Source: Bacillus sp. 103mf
GTDB lineage: Bacteria; Bacillota; Bacilli; Bacillales; Bacillaceae_G
DNA length: 64,000 nucleotides
Direction: 5' to 3'
Assembly: GCF_900116295.1 (NCBI RefSeq)
Contig: NZ_FPAF01000008.1
Coordinates: forward strand, 98,471-162,470
Under the pieces are notes generated by a model, which saw only the letters and a program-made list of their open reading frames with translations, was not told the origin of the DNA and ran no database searches. The translations under genes and the position numbers were made by a program. Shown in pieces: positions 1-8,584 of the stretch; the stretch's first letter is position 1; each line of letters begins with the position of its first letter.

Positions 1-10
1 CCATATAAAA

Positions 11-248
11 AAGCCCCTCAATCCTAAAAAGGACGAGGGACTCCCGCGGTACCACCTTTATTAGCTACAATTTCATAGCTCTCTTTATAATTCGAATAAC
101 GTCGAAACAACCGTCAAAGCCTACTCAGTTCGGCTTGCAGCTCCAGAGCCCATTCTATATTTTTCCCTTACTGATTTTCACCAACCATCAGCTCTCTATG
201 AAGTTCCAAATATGTACTCTTCTCTATCATCGCTTTTTCTTTTATTTT
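11..248 (-). promoter_or_regulatory. T-box leader, probably tRNA-Trp specific
   Basis: On the minus strand the leader reads an AGTA loop-E half, then GAA followed by UGG in the specifier position, the T-box core GGTGGTACCGCGG, and a G/C stem with a T run (about 11-42) as the terminator. An extended -10 (TGGTATAAT, TATAAT at 255-260) lies just upstream. T-boxes read uncharged tRNA and let transcription continue when the amino acid is short. UGG would mean tRNA-Trp, so the gene to the left, outside the window, is probably trpS or a tryptophan gene. The class is clear; the specifier is my reading by eye. Confidence 0.85.
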
Positions 249-379
249 CCCCTCATTATACCACAATATTTTTTTAGATAAAAGGGAACTTTCTGTCTTA
301 TTAAGCAGGAATTTTCCTTTTTTTAGCTAATTATATATAAGTTCACGGAAAAGATTCATTCAACTACGGAGGATTTATT

Positions 380-1534
380 ATGGTAAAATACATTTCAATT
401 CTGGGATCAACTGGTTCGATTGGGACGTCAGCTCTAGATGTAGTTTCTGCTCACCCAGAACATTTTCAAATTATTGGTTTAACTGCAAATGAAAATATTG
501 ATATGCTAGAACAACAAATCCAAACATTTCAGCCGCGTATTGTAAGCGTAAGTACGAAAGAATTAGCAGATACACTACGCTCACGAATTTCTACTAGAGT
601 AAAGGTTGTATACGGAGAAGATGGCTTGATTGAAGTTGCTACACACCCCGATAGTAATCTTGTCTTAACTTCCGTCGTTGGTGTAGCAGGACTGCTTCCA
701 ACAATTGAGGCCTTAAAAGCGAAAAAAGACATTGCGATTGCGAATAAAGAAACATTAGTGGCAGCAGGTCATATTGTTACAGAATTAGCAAAGAAAAATG
801 ATTGTCGCCTTATTCCAGTAGATAGTGAGCATTCTGCTATTTTCCAATGCTTAAATGGTGAAAACAATAAAGAAATTGAAAAGTTAATTGTAACAGCGTC
901 TGGCGGTGCATTTAGAGATAAAACACGTGAAGAAATGAAACTTCTCAAAGCGAAAGATGCACTAAAACATCCAAACTGGCTCATGGGAGCAAAATTAACA
1001 ATTGACTCTGCAACATTACTAAATAAAGGATTTGAAGTAATGGAAGCACGTTGGTTATTTGACGTTCCCTATGAAAAAATTGATGTTATGATTCATAAAG
1101 AAAGCATTATTCACTCTCTTGTAGAGTTTGTAGATGGCTCTATTATGGCCCAGCTTGGGGCACCTGATATGCGTATGCCGATTCAATATGCATTCCACTA
1201 TCCATCGCGTTTAGCATCTTCTTTTAAAAAATTAAATTTATTAGAAATTGGCAGCTTGCATTTTGAAAAACCTAATTTAGAGAAATTCCCTTGCCTTCAC
1301 TATGCTTATGAATCTGGGAAAATTGGTGGGACAACTCCGGCTGTATTAAATGCTGCTAATGAAATTGCGAATGCTTTATATTTACAAGATAAAATTTCAT
1401 TTTTTGACATTGAAAAAACAATCTATTCTGCATTAGAAGCTCATCATAATGTTGCGAATCCTTCATTAGAAGAAGTATTAGCAGCTGATCAATGGGCACG
1501 TCAATATGCTAATCAATTACTTGTAAAAATGTAA
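380..1534 (+). CDS. dxr: 1-deoxy-D-xylulose 5-phosphate reductoisomerase
   Basis: Converts 1-deoxy-D-xylulose 5-phosphate to 2-C-methyl-D-erythritol 4-phosphate with NADPH, the first committed step of the MEP isoprenoid pathway, in the cytoplasm. The 384 residues are full length for the family. The N-terminal Rossmann signature GSTGSIG is at 9-15, the conserved NKETLVAAG at 122-130, and the metal-binding acidic pair D148 and E150 lies in VDSEHSA. A GGAGG ribosome site sits 7 bases before the ATG. It stands alone, not in the usual frr-uppS-cdsA-dxr-rasP operon. In the B. cereus group this location suggests a second dxr copy, which cannot be proven from this window. Confidence 0.95.
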   Translation: MVKYISILGSTGSIGTSALDVVSAHPEHFQIIGLTANENIDMLEQQIQTFQPRIVSVSTKELADTLRSRISTRVKVVYGEDGLIEVATHPDSNLVLTSVVGVAGLLPTIEALKAKKDIAIANKETLVAAGHIVTELAKKNDCRLIPVDSEHSAIFQCLNGENNKEIEKLIVTASGGAFRDKTREEMKLLKAKDALKHPNWLMGAKLTIDSATLLNKGFEVMEARWLFDVPYEKIDVMIHKESIIHSLVEFVDGSIMAQLGAPDMRMPIQYAFHYPSRLASSFKKLNLLEIGSLHFEKPNLEKFPCLHYAYESGKIGGTTPAVLNAANEIANALYLQDKISFFDIEKTIYSALEAHHNVANPSLEEVLAADQWARQYANQLLVKM

Positions 1535-1598
1535 AAATACTGATACGAAAGAAGGAGAATATAAAATTCTCCCTCTTTTCATAAAAGGAGACCTTCAC

Positions 1599-2051
1599 TT
1601 GATTCGAAAATTATCTCCTTCTTCTATTGAAGAAGCTGCGGAAATTTTAGAAGTTCAAATTCCCGCATATAAAATTGAAGCACAGTACATTCAAAACGAT
1701 TCAATTCCTCGATTATATGACACGATTGTTGATATTCAAAATTGTAATGAAATCTTTTATGGATACTTCATTGATAATACGTTAGCTGGATTTATTTCGT
1801 TTCTATATGAGGATGCTGTTGTTGATATTCATCGTCTCGTTGTTTCCCCTACATATTTTCATAGAGGAATTGCAACAGCACTATTGCAACACCTATTTCA
1901 ACTACATGAAGAAACAACAAACTATATTGTACAAACCGGTAAGAAAAATACGCCTGCACTTTCTTTATATAAGAAACATAATTTTATAGAAACAAAAGAA
2001 ATTACATTACCAGACGGTCTCGTTCTTGTGCAGTTAACAAAGCTAAAATAA
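1599..2051 (+). CDS. GNAT family N-acetyltransferase
   Basis: A 150-residue single-domain GNAT acetyltransferase, transferring acetyl from acetyl-CoA to an unknown amine. The acetyl-CoA loop is visible as YFHRGIATALLQHLF (about residues 86-100), followed by the typical C-terminal ALSLYKKHNFIE segment. The start is TTG, chosen because an AAAGGAG site lies 8 bases upstream and no ATG fits. It follows dxr by 64 bases and may be co-transcribed with it. The substrate cannot be deduced. Confidence 0.85.
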   Translation: MIRKLSPSSIEEAAEILEVQIPAYKIEAQYIQNDSIPRLYDTIVDIQNCNEIFYGYFIDNTLAGFISFLYEDAVVDIHRLVVSPTYFHRGIATALLQHLFQLHEETTNYIVQTGKKNTPALSLYKKHNFIETKEITLPDGLVLVQLTKLK

Positions 2052-2061
2052 ATTGATTAAC

Positions 2062-2090
2062 TTGGATAAATATGTTAATTTAATTTATAT
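2062..2090 (+). promoter_or_regulatory. sigma-A type promoter for the c-di-AMP leader
   Basis: TTGGAT, a 17-base spacer and TTATAT precede the conserved riboswitch core by only a few bases, so transcription would start near 2097 at the P1 stem. It sits directly after the stop of the acetyltransferase gene. Confidence 0.5.
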
Positions 2091-2232
2091 AACCTTTCGC
2101 TTAATCCAAATTTCGGAACGGGGAAACCACTTCTGTGGCATTTGCCACTTGGGGCGAATCTTTTTTTTAGTAGGGATACTCTCACATTCCGAGTCCGACA
2201 GCTAACCTCGTAAGCGTATTGAGAGAGGAAGG
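2091..2232 (+). promoter_or_regulatory. c-di-AMP riboswitch (ydaO-yuaA class)
   Basis: Hallmark blocks of the ydaO-yuaA family appear in order: CGCTTAATCC, GGAACGGGGAAACCAC, TTGGGGCGAATC, and near the end CCGACAGCTAACCTCGTA followed by AGCG, which can pair with the opening CGCTT. Family members bind cyclic di-AMP and usually switch off genes for wall hydrolases, osmolyte uptake or K+ transport. Here the next gene is a 47-residue ORF at 2330. The expression platform could be the hairpins at 2226-2264 and 2271-2310. Confidence 0.92.
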
Positions 2233-2270
2233 TGCTTTTTACTTATGCTACAAAGCGTTCCTCCTTAACT

Positions 2271-2310
2271 CTAACAATATGTTTTTTATTTACTACAAGT
2301 ATATTGTTAG
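2271..2310 (+). promoter_or_regulatory. hairpin just upstream of the small-ORF ribosome site
   Basis: A perfect 10-base inverted repeat (CTAACAATAT with ATATTGTTAG) encloses a T-rich loop. It ends 4 bases before the AAAAGGAG ribosome site of the small ORF at 2330. It has no T run after the stem, so it may control RNA stability or translation instead of terminating transcription. An overlapping imperfect stem lies just upstream at 2226-2264. Confidence 0.45.
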
Positions 2311-2329
2311 ATAAAAGGAGATGATTTTC

Positions 2330-2473
2330 ATGTTACGTATATCTGACCATGAAAAGAAAACAATGGAGCAAAGAGAAAAATTAGAACAACACCGTCCGTA
2401 TTATACAATAAAAACAGCAAGTTGCATTCAACATAAATATTTTATGCAACATATTGTTCAGTATAGAAAGTAA
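2330..2473 (+). CDS. 47-residue ORF under a c-di-AMP riboswitch
   Basis: An ATG-started ORF of 47 codons with a strong AAAAGGAG site 9 bases upstream, followed by a strong terminator. The product is hydrophilic and basic, begins MLRISDHEKKTMEQREK and has a single cysteine. No signal peptide or membrane segment is seen. It is the only gene between the riboswitch and the terminator, so it is the apparent target. I recognise no family. It may be a genuine small protein or the truncated start of a larger lost gene. Confidence 0.55.
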   Translation: MLRISDHEKKTMEQREKLEQHRPYYTIKTASCIQHKYFMQHIVQYRK

Positions 2474-2474
2474 G

Positions 2475-2517
2475 AAAATAGCGGAAGCATTGCATTACTG
2501 CAATGCTTCCGCTATTT
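2475..2517. terminator. bidirectional intrinsic terminator
   Basis: A near-perfect inverted repeat with the arm AATAGCGGAAGCATTGCA and a 4-base loop, with A and T runs on the two sides. It ends the riboswitch/small-ORF transcript and the converging regulator gene on the minus strand, whose stop codon it overlaps. Confidence 0.9.
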
Positions 2518-3060
2518 TATATAACTTGAACTCGCTTTTTTCTTCGCTCGATGCCTTTTTACTTTTGCAATTGTTCCGCAAGCTCGTCCCCCTTCTCCTT
2601 CAGCGTACATACCGCACCAACGTTTACTACTGTTACGAGATTGATCGTAAAACACCCATTTACAATCTGGACAAGCTTTTAATCTCCCCCACTGTTTGCT
2701 TGTAATGGCAGAGATAATAATCTGCAATATAAATGTATATAAATTTTCCTCACCAATTGCTTGATATGTAATGCCGTTTGATTCATCGTCAATCATTACT
2801 TGCAATGGATATTTTTCAAACAACGGCTGTAACGGCTTCTGTTGCTCCACCGCCTCACGAATCGTATCTCGGAAATTTTGCACTTCTTTCACTGAATCAA
2901 AAAGAAGCTTTTCATTCCACTGCTCAATCATAAACTGATGTATATCTTCTTCCGATTCAAAAAAATCAATTGGTTCTCTCGTCTCATTTGGTATTCTCCA
3001 TGTATTTAAAAGCGCCCTTATACTTTCTAACATCTCTGGTGCAGTTTGGTTGTTACTCAA
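2512..3060 (-). CDS. CGNR zinc-finger (ABATE domain) transcription regulator
   Basis: An approximately 182-residue protein with an N-terminal ABATE-like stress-response domain (NTW near residue 16) and a C-terminal zinc-finger region containing CPDC and then WCGM and RACGTIAKVKRHR. The CGNR motif is atypical: the usual CxxxxCGNR spacing is widened by a glycine-rich insert and CGNR has become CGTI. The TTG start at 3060 is chosen because GGTGGTG lies upstream and the ABATE domain normally begins near the N-terminus; a longer reading to 3114 has no ribosome site. It diverges from the MFS gene at 3173 across a palindrome, so it probably regulates that transporter and itself. Confidence 0.8.
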   Translation of the reverse strand: MSNNQTAPEMLESIRALLNTWRIPNETREPIDFFESEEDIHQFMIEQWNEKLLFDSVKEVQNFRDTIREAVEQQKPLQPLFEKYPLQVMIDDESNGITYQAIGEENLYTFILQIIISAITSKQWGRLKACPDCKWVFYDQSRNSSKRWCGMYAEGEGGRACGTIAKVKRHRAKKKASSSYIK

Positions 3061-3124
3061 AATCACCACCAACTTTCCATAGTTTACTTTATCTCTTATT
3101 TTCAGTATAATCATAACATAAAAA

Positions 3125-3156
3125 TGTTAACCGTTATAATTTTTAGATGGTTAACA
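3125..3156. promoter_or_regulatory. palindromic operator between divergent regulator and MFS gene
   Basis: TGTTAACC and GGTTAACA form a perfect 8-base inverted repeat separated by 16 bases, with a TATAAT -10 (3135-3140) between the arms on the plus strand. Such placement across a promoter is typical of a repressor operator. The likely binder is the adjacent CGNR protein, by position only. Confidence 0.5.
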
Positions 3157-3172
3157 AAAAGGAGTGAATACT

Positions 3173-4360
3173 TTGAGATCTTTTTCATTACCTATTCGTT
3201 TTGTATTATTTTCTTCTTTTTTTATGACGCTCGGTCATTTTGCTGTGATGGCTTTTTTAGCTATCTATTTATCTAATTTTTTACATTTTTCCGCTATGCA
3301 AGTTGGTACAATTTTAACCGCCCTTACGATTACCTCTCGAATATTCCCATTACTTACGGGAATACTTGCAGATCGGATTGGCTATATTACCATGATGATA
3401 ACCGGAATGACTTTACGAGGTATTGGTTTTCTTTCTTTAGGAATATTTTCTGGATTTCACCCCATTATACTTGCAACAATATTCATTGGATTTGGAACAG
3501 CTTTCTATGAACCTTCTGCACGCGCTGTCTTTGGCTCTCAACCAGCTCATATAAGAAAAGATACCTTTACATACCTAAATCTCTTTTTAAACGGCGGAGC
3601 AATTATTGGGCCGATTGCAGGGAGTATACTACTTCAATGGAATCCTATGTATCCATTTATATTTACCGGATCACTCATGTTCGTTCTAGCATTCCTGTTC
3701 TTTCTTCTTAGATCTCACTTTCATGTTACTGTGCATAAAACGCAACTTTTAACAGGAATAAAAGCAGCCGGACAAAACAAACACTTTCTATCTTTTTCAC
3801 TCATCATGGTGTTTTTTTATACGATGTTTACACAACTTACAGTTGCACTACCACTTCATATGAATAATATAAGCCACGATCAAAACTTAGTAGGACTCGT
3901 CATTACAACAAACGCCATTACAGGTTTTTTATTTATGATTGCATTTAAATATCTTTTCAAAAAATATCATGCACTTTCTCTTGTAAAGTATGGTGTATTA
4001 CTAATGGGGTTATCTTTTCTTCTTATCCCATTTTCTTTTCATCCAAATTGGCTACTAGTGTGTGTCATTTTATTTACGATTGGAGAAACGCTTGTATTAC
4101 CTAATGCCGATATTGCTGTAGCAAACTTTAGCAACGAACAATACACAGCAACCTATTTTGGTTTCTTCCAGCTATCACTAGCGCTTGGATTTACTATCGG
4201 AAACTATACAGGAACTTTCTTTACGAAGTATTGGCAAAATATGAGTTTTCCTTGGATTATTTTTGGTCTTTTAGGCATTGCTGGATTTTCACTTCTTCAT
4301 TTTTTAAATCGAACTGTTAAAACAGATGAAAATCTATTGCATATAAACCAGAGTATGTAA
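3173..4360 (+). CDS. MFS transporter, drug-efflux type
   Basis: A major facilitator superfamily transporter of about 395 residues with 12 predicted membrane segments. The loop 2-3 signature of the family is seen as GILADRIGYITMMITGM near residues 65-81. It is similar in style to the MdtH/YfmO group of proton-driven efflux pumps; the substrate is unknown. The TTG start is preferred over an upstream GTG because GGAG would overlap the GTG but stands 8 bases before the TTG. It is divergent from the CGNR regulator, and a terminator overlaps its stop codon. Confidence 0.85.
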   Translation: MRSFSLPIRFVLFSSFFMTLGHFAVMAFLAIYLSNFLHFSAMQVGTILTALTITSRIFPLLTGILADRIGYITMMITGMTLRGIGFLSLGIFSGFHPIILATIFIGFGTAFYEPSARAVFGSQPAHIRKDTFTYLNLFLNGGAIIGPIAGSILLQWNPMYPFIFTGSLMFVLAFLFFLLRSHFHVTVHKTQLLTGIKAAGQNKHFLSFSLIMVFFYTMFTQLTVALPLHMNNISHDQNLVGLVITTNAITGFLFMIAFKYLFKKYHALSLVKYGVLLMGLSFLLIPFSFHPNWLLVCVILFTIGETLVLPNADIAVANFSNEQYTATYFGFFQLSLALGFTIGNYTGTFFTKYWQNMSFPWIIFGLLGIAGFSLLHFLNRTVKTDENLLHINQSM

Positions 4361-4383
4361 CATTTTTACATACTCTGGTTTTA
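4346..4383 (+). terminator. intrinsic terminator of the MFS gene
   Basis: AACCAGAGTATGTAA pairs with TTACATACTCTGGTT across a 5-base loop and is followed by TTTTAC. The stop codon lies inside the left arm. Confidence 0.8.
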
Positions 4384-4494
4384 CTTTCACATATGTTAAG
4401 TTAATCTACACAACAACCAAAAATACCCTTTTATTTATATATTTGTTACAATATAAAGGGGCAATAAATTACTTCGAAAGGAATGAAACATGTC

Positions 4495-4905
4495 ATGACA
4501 AAAGAAACAAACAAATCCCGTATTATTTTCATGACTTTAGTTTCCGCGTTATTCTTCTGTTCTTTATTGGTTGCGGCTTCACTTTCTCCACTTGCTGATT
4601 CCGGGCCTAACGCCAATAAGTTTGGTACTTTTAATATGTGGGTAAGTATAGGTATGGTTCTTGCGTTTTATATTCTGCCTTTAATTTTATATATAGTCGG
4701 AGTGCACATCATGAAGCTCGTTATGGCCGTATTTTGTGGATTTGGACTTCTTATGTGCCTGACTACACTCGTAGTCATTTTAACGATGGAGATATCCCCT
4801 ACTTTACTAGTACTTTGCATAGCTACTTTAATCGTGAATGTTATGTGGTATTTCATAGCTTTTCGTTCCTCATCAAAGCCGAATCATCAAAAACGCTTTA
4901 TCTAA
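4495..4905 (+). CDS. four-TM membrane protein (DUF5391-like)
   Basis: A 136-residue integral membrane protein with four hydrophobic segments and a basic tail (SSKPNHQKRF). The conserved-looking LSPLADSGPNANKFGT follows the first segment. From memory it matches the Bacillus DUF5391 family, whose function is unknown. The ATG at 4495 is chosen because AAAGGA at 4477-4482 overlaps the upstream in-frame ATG at 4483, which would make that start hard to use. It is a single gene with no regulator beside it. Confidence 0.7.
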   Translation: MTKETNKSRIIFMTLVSALFFCSLLVAASLSPLADSGPNANKFGTFNMWVSIGMVLAFYILPLILYIVGVHIMKLVMAVFCGFGLLMCLTTLVVILTMEISPTLLVLCIATLIVNVMWYFIAFRSSSKPNHQKRFI

Positions 4906-4984
4906 TATAACAAGTTATTTACAATACAACCTGTTTTAAGGAGCTACTAAAATGAAAATTACATTTGTAAAAGTTGAGGTGTTA

Positions 4985-5090
4985 AGACTCTGACCGTTTC
5001 TATGCATGGCCAGATGCTCTCGTCCGCCTAAAAAGAAAGAGTGTTTTTATCTCGATTCTTTAATTTGTATTTATATAGGATTTAACTTCG
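4985..5090 (+). repeat. dispersed repeat, copy A (5'-truncated)
   Basis: Shares the core CTGACCG(C/T)TTCTATGCA, GGCCAG and CTAAAAAGAAAG with copies B to E, and the terminal TTTAATTTGTATTTATATA. The left half present in copies C and D is missing. Just upstream, a good ribosome site (AAGGAG) and ATG at 4952 open a 13-codon ORF that stops at 4993 inside the repeat, suggesting the element cut off a former small gene. Confidence 0.75.
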
Positions 5091-5133
5091 CTAAAACTTA
5101 CACAGCGGTAGATGTTGCTAATTTCTTGTATTC

Positions 5134-5850
5134 TTAGAATCTCTTTTTCTTTGCCTTTATAATTAAAAAACTTGGTTGTTTTAAGAGCTTTTCATAAGAT
5201 GATGGGTAATTTCTTCTAAATTCTTCCGTAGGGATCGGTTCAATCATTTTTTCAATTTCAAAATGATGAAGTGTATCATTGATAATGTCTTGCAGTGGTC
5301 GGCGGTAAAAATACATGTCAACATATTTACCGCTTTTCTTCCATCTATCATGAAGAAATTCACGCTTAAAGTATTCTTTATTCTCTGAAAGATGAATATC
5401 CATTGTTGGATGATGAACGGAGAACAAAAATGTTCCACCTGGCTTTAATAGCCTCACAAATTCAGCAAATGTTCGTTTCCAATCTGCAATATAGTGAAGA
5501 GCTAACGAGCTGACAATACAATCATATGTACTGTCTGCAAAAGGTAACGCATTTTCAAAATCTAGTTGATAAACCTCTACCTTCTCCCCTATTCTTCTTT
5601 TTGTAGCCGCAACCATCTCGCTACTAACATCAATCGCGGTTACATTTGCTCCCCTATTTAGAAACTGTTCTGTATACCATCCTGCTGCACACCCAGCATC
5701 GAGTACATGTATTCCTTTTATACTGCTAGGCAACTGACTCATCATAGCCGGACGTTCATAATCTGTATTATACGGACTCTCAAAATCGACTCTATGTTCA
5801 TAATGACTAGCTAATATATCGTATGCATCAATAATTTGCTGTTTATTCAT
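5134..5850 (-). CDS. class I SAM-dependent methyltransferase
   Basis: A 238-residue Methyltransf_11-type enzyme using S-adenosylmethionine on an unknown small molecule. Motif I is seen as VLDAGCAAG (residues 49-57), the acidic end of strand 2 as AIDVSSEM, and the later motif IVSSLALHYIADW and LLKPGGTFLFSVHHP are in place, so the fold looks complete. The start at 5850 is chosen because GGGGGATGG lies just ahead of it; the longer reading to 5889 runs through the ribosome site. Monocistronic; repeat copy A lies downstream. Confidence 0.88.
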   Translation of the reverse strand: MNKQQIIDAYDILASHYEHRVDFESPYNTDYERPAMMSQLPSSIKGIHVLDAGCAAGWYTEQFLNRGANVTAIDVSSEMVAATKRRIGEKVEVYQLDFENALPFADSTYDCIVSSLALHYIADWKRTFAEFVRLLKPGGTFLFSVHHPTMDIHLSENKEYFKREFLHDRWKKSGKYVDMYFYRRPLQDIINDTLHHFEIEKMIEPIPTEEFRRNYPSSYEKLLKQPSFLIIKAKKKRF

Positions 5851-5933
5851 ATTCCATCCCCCTCTCGTTCTAAAAGACGTAATTTTCATTTTTATTATAT
5901 TTTTAAATAATTAGGAATATTTACCATAAACAT

Positions 5934-5977
5934 TAAAAAGAATCCATTTTGAAAAAAATTGTTCAAAATGGATTCTT
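5934..5977. terminator. hairpin between methyltransferase and VOC gene
   Basis: AAGAATCCATTTTGAA pairs with TTCAAAATGGATTCTT. It lies in the upstream region of the methyltransferase gene and past the 3' end of the VOC gene, so it can end transcription of the latter on the minus strand. Confidence 0.65.
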
Positions 5978-6114
5978 ATCCAACAGATTTAAGATTGATC
6001 ATTTTCTACTTGTATTGCTTCATAATTGTACCCTTTAGTTCATTGAACTACCCACACCTACCGTTTCGCGCTTGAGGTGAGGGTCTTCTCGCTAGGCATG
6101 ATTAAAAATGGTAG

Positions 6115-6498
6115 TTATTCACTCTTTTCCATGACTGCAAAGTAATTTTCTTCACTATCTGCAAAGTTAAATACTCTACCAGAAGGCATATTTACAATTT
6201 CTCCGACTGTAACATTTTTATTTGATAAGTCGTTATGTAATTTATCGAGATTTTTTGAGAAAAACATTAAAGAAGGTGTACCAAGGTTTAATTTAGGTTC
6301 CATTTTGGAGATTAATTCCTTATCGTGGAGTATAATACTTGTTTCTGCATCATTTGTTGGGGCGATTTCAATCCATCTCATTCCTTGACCGTTATCTTCT
6401 TCAGAAATTACACTAAACCCTACTTTTTCAGTCCAAAAATTCACTGCCTCATCTTGATTATTTACATACAACATAATTTGACCGACTTTATTAATCAT
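6115..6498 (-). CDS. VOC family (glyoxalase/bleomycin-resistance fold) protein
   Basis: A 127-residue single vicinal-oxygen-chelate domain. It has the paired beta-alpha-beta modules with KVGQIMLYVNNQDEAVNFW at the N-terminus, EKVGFSVISE, and PSLMFFSKNLDKLH near the middle, ending in FNFADSEENYFAVME. The late E is a usual metal ligand position. Members range from lyases to antibiotic-sequestering proteins; the substrate cannot be told. GGGGGA lies 7 bases before the ATG. Confidence 0.85.
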   Translation of the reverse strand: MINKVGQIMLYVNNQDEAVNFWTEKVGFSVISEEDNGQGMRWIEIAPTNDAETSIILHDKELISKMEPKLNLGTPSLMFFSKNLDKLHNDLSNKNVTVGEIVNMPSGRVFNFADSEENYFAVMEKSE

Positions 6499-6868
6499 TA
6501 ATTTCCCCCTAAATGTTTTGGCGTTCTTAATTTAATTTCTACAATCACCACAAATAATCCTTTTTATCTAAACTTCTCCAAACTCTACACCAATTTTATT
6601 AAAAAGCCTTATTCTATTAAATGGCCCGTTTGTGGAACCAAAAACCTGCATACCAATACAGGTTTTTTAATCAAACCTTATTATAAATTATCCATCTTTT
6701 TCGTTCTTTTTGTTCTGAGGAATAAAAGAATATGAACTAAAACTTTGTTTAGCACCTTCTAGGAATAGTACCCACAATGTAGAAGGAATTTAATGTTATT
6801 TCTTAACCCTCAAGGTAGTATCAGCTTAAAACACGTAGATATTTGCGGATATACCTTTTTTCGAACTA
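6499..6868. other. intergenic region with one hairpin
   Basis: 370 bases without a gene. AAAACCTG and CAGGTTTT form a hairpin followed by T residues at about 6648-6676, which can serve as a terminator. The remainder is AT-rich and shows nothing else I can support. Confidence 0.5.
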
Positions 6869-7756
6869 TTACGTCATGATTGTCAGATGTCCAATTTGAT
6901 TACACTCTTCAGCGAACCAAATATCACCATCCGGACAAATCGCGATACCATGCGGCTCTGCATTCTTTGTAGGTATCACATATTCTGTAATAACTCCTTC
7001 AATTGTAATTCGGCTGATTTGGTTACCGCCCCATTCCGTGAACCAGAGATCCCCATTCTTCCCGGATATGATGGCATGAGGGCGAGCGTCCGGCGTTGGT
7101 ATAACAAATTCACTGACCTCGCCTAAGGGCGTAATTCTACCGATTTTATTACCCATGATTTGCACAAACCATAATGCTCCGTCGGTTCCGCTTGTAATAC
7201 CAACTGGCCCAGAGTTAGGTGTTGGGAGCGGATATTCCGTCACCTCACCTTTGGTGGTTATTTTCCCAATCGTATTGTTCTGATTCTGTGTAAACCATAA
7301 TGCCCCGTCTGATCCCGAAGTAATAAAAGAGGGAAATGATTTTGGATTAGGCAATTCAAATTCGGTGATTTCCCCTGAATTTGTGATTCTTCCGATCCTA
7401 CCGCTATTCATTTCTGTAAACCATATTGCTCCATCAGGACCTTCCGTTATGCCAAAAGGTGCAGCTTTCGCCGTAGGGAGTTCATATTCTGCAAAAAGAC
7501 CGTTCATCGACATTTTCCCGATCTTACTCGCGTTATATTCTGTAAACCATAATTCGCCAGTCCTGTCCGAAATGATTGACATAACTCCTGCATTCGGTGT
7601 CGGAATGGAAAAAGAATTTATTTCACCTTTAGCATTTATTCGTCCGATTCGATTCCCCTTCTGTTCCGTAAACCACAATGCCCCGTCTTTTCCAGCGGTT
7701 ATTCCGTATGGTCCTGAATCTTTATTAACCGGATATTCTTGTATCGTGATTCTCAT
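6869..7756 (-). CDS. vgb: virginiamycin B (streptogramin B) lyase
   Basis: Linearises streptogramin B antibiotics by an elimination that opens the ester bond of the cyclic depsipeptide; Mg2+ dependent and cytoplasmic. The 295 residues form a seven-bladed propeller built of about 42-residue repeats of the type [15 protein letters not shown]. The catalytic set of the Staphylococcus enzyme is preserved with a one-residue offset: H227, E267, H269 and E283. The ATG at 7756 follows GGGAGG by 8 bases; the longer reading lacks a site. It lies 23 bases after the vat gene on the same strand, giving a two-gene streptogramin A+B resistance operon. Base composition looks richer in G+C than the neighbours, suggesting acquisition. 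Confidence 0.92.
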   Translation of the reverse strand: MRITIQEYPVNKDSGPYGITAGKDGALWFTEQKGNRIGRINAKGEINSFSIPTPNAGVMSIISDRTGELWFTEYNASKIGKMSMNGLFAEYELPTAKAAPFGITEGPDGAIWFTEMNSGRIGRITNSGEITEFELPNPKSFPSFITSGSDGALWFTQNQNNTIGKITTKGEVTEYPLPTPNSGPVGITSGTDGALWFVQIMGNKIGRITPLGEVSEFVIPTPDARPHAIISGKNGDLWFTEWGGNQISRITIEGVITEYVIPTKNAEPHGIAICPDGDIWFAEECNQIGHLTIMT

Positions 7757-7779
7757 ATCATTTACCTCCCAATAAAGCA

Positions 7780-8415
7780 TCATAACTGCTGTTTCATTTT
7801 TCTCAGTGTATCCAAATCTCCACTTACGATGGCGCCAATATACTGGTTAATAAGTTCGATATCGTAATCCCACCATTTTATGTCCAATAATTCTTGAATG
7901 ACCTCTGGTGCGAAACGCTTTCGTATTTCCCTGGCAGGATTTCCACCAACTATAGTATAGGGTGCAACATCCTTTACGACTACGGCTTCAGCGCTTATAA
8001 TTGCCCCGTCACTGATGCGCACACCCGGCATAATAGTTGCACGTCTGCCGATCCAGACGTCGTTACCAACAATCGTATCCCCTTTAATCGGCAATTGTTT
8101 TAAAGATGGCGTGTGTCTTTCCCAGCCGTTGCCAAAAATGTTGAATGGAAAGGTTGATCCATCCATTCTGTGGTTACCGCCATCCATCATAAACCTGACT
8201 TCGGGGGCAATTGAACAAAACTTGCCGATTATCAATTTTGTCCCAATGACTTCATAATGGTACAAGACTTGATCCTCGAACAATTCTCCGTTCAATGCAT
8301 CGTAGTAGGAGTAATCTCCAGCTATGATATTAGGCTTTGTTATTGTGTTTCTAATGAACTGTACATTTGTATTTCCGGGTATTGGATACTTATCATTTGA
8401 GTTTGGTCCCATCAT
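7780..8415 (-). CDS. vat: Vat-type streptogramin A O-acetyltransferase
   Basis: Acetylates the free hydroxyl of streptogramin A (virginiamycin M, dalfopristin) from acetyl-CoA. It has a left-handed beta-helix xenobiotic acetyltransferase fold with hexapeptide repeats such as [18 protein letters not shown]. The catalytic histidine lies in GGNHRMDGS, and [16 protein letters not shown]-like and [11 protein letters not shown] segments match VatD closely. The start at 8415 gives 211 residues, close to VatD (209), with GAAGGA 9 bases upstream; a TTG-started longer form to 8454 has no ribosome site. First gene of the vat-vgb pair. Confidence 0.9.
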   Translation of the reverse strand: MMGPNSNDKYPIPGNTNVQFIRNTITKPNIIAGDYSYYDALNGELFEDQVLYHYEVIGTKLIIGKFCSIAPEVRFMMDGGNHRMDGSTFPFNIFGNGWERHTPSLKQLPIKGDTIVGNDVWIGRRATIMPGVRISDGAIISAEAVVVKDVAPYTIVGGNPAREIRKRFAPEVIQELLDIKWWDYDIELINQYIGAIVSGDLDTLRKMKQQL

Positions 8416-8584
8416 TAACATCATTCCTTCAACAGAATTCAATTCATCATTCAACTGTCATGCGAAATTCGGAGGAACGCCAAGATTATACACATTTAAT
8501 CGTTCTCTCTTTATTTTCAAACATTTTTGTCATCTTTATTATATCAGGAAAATACACCCAGAAGAACATAAATATCCCACGCAA

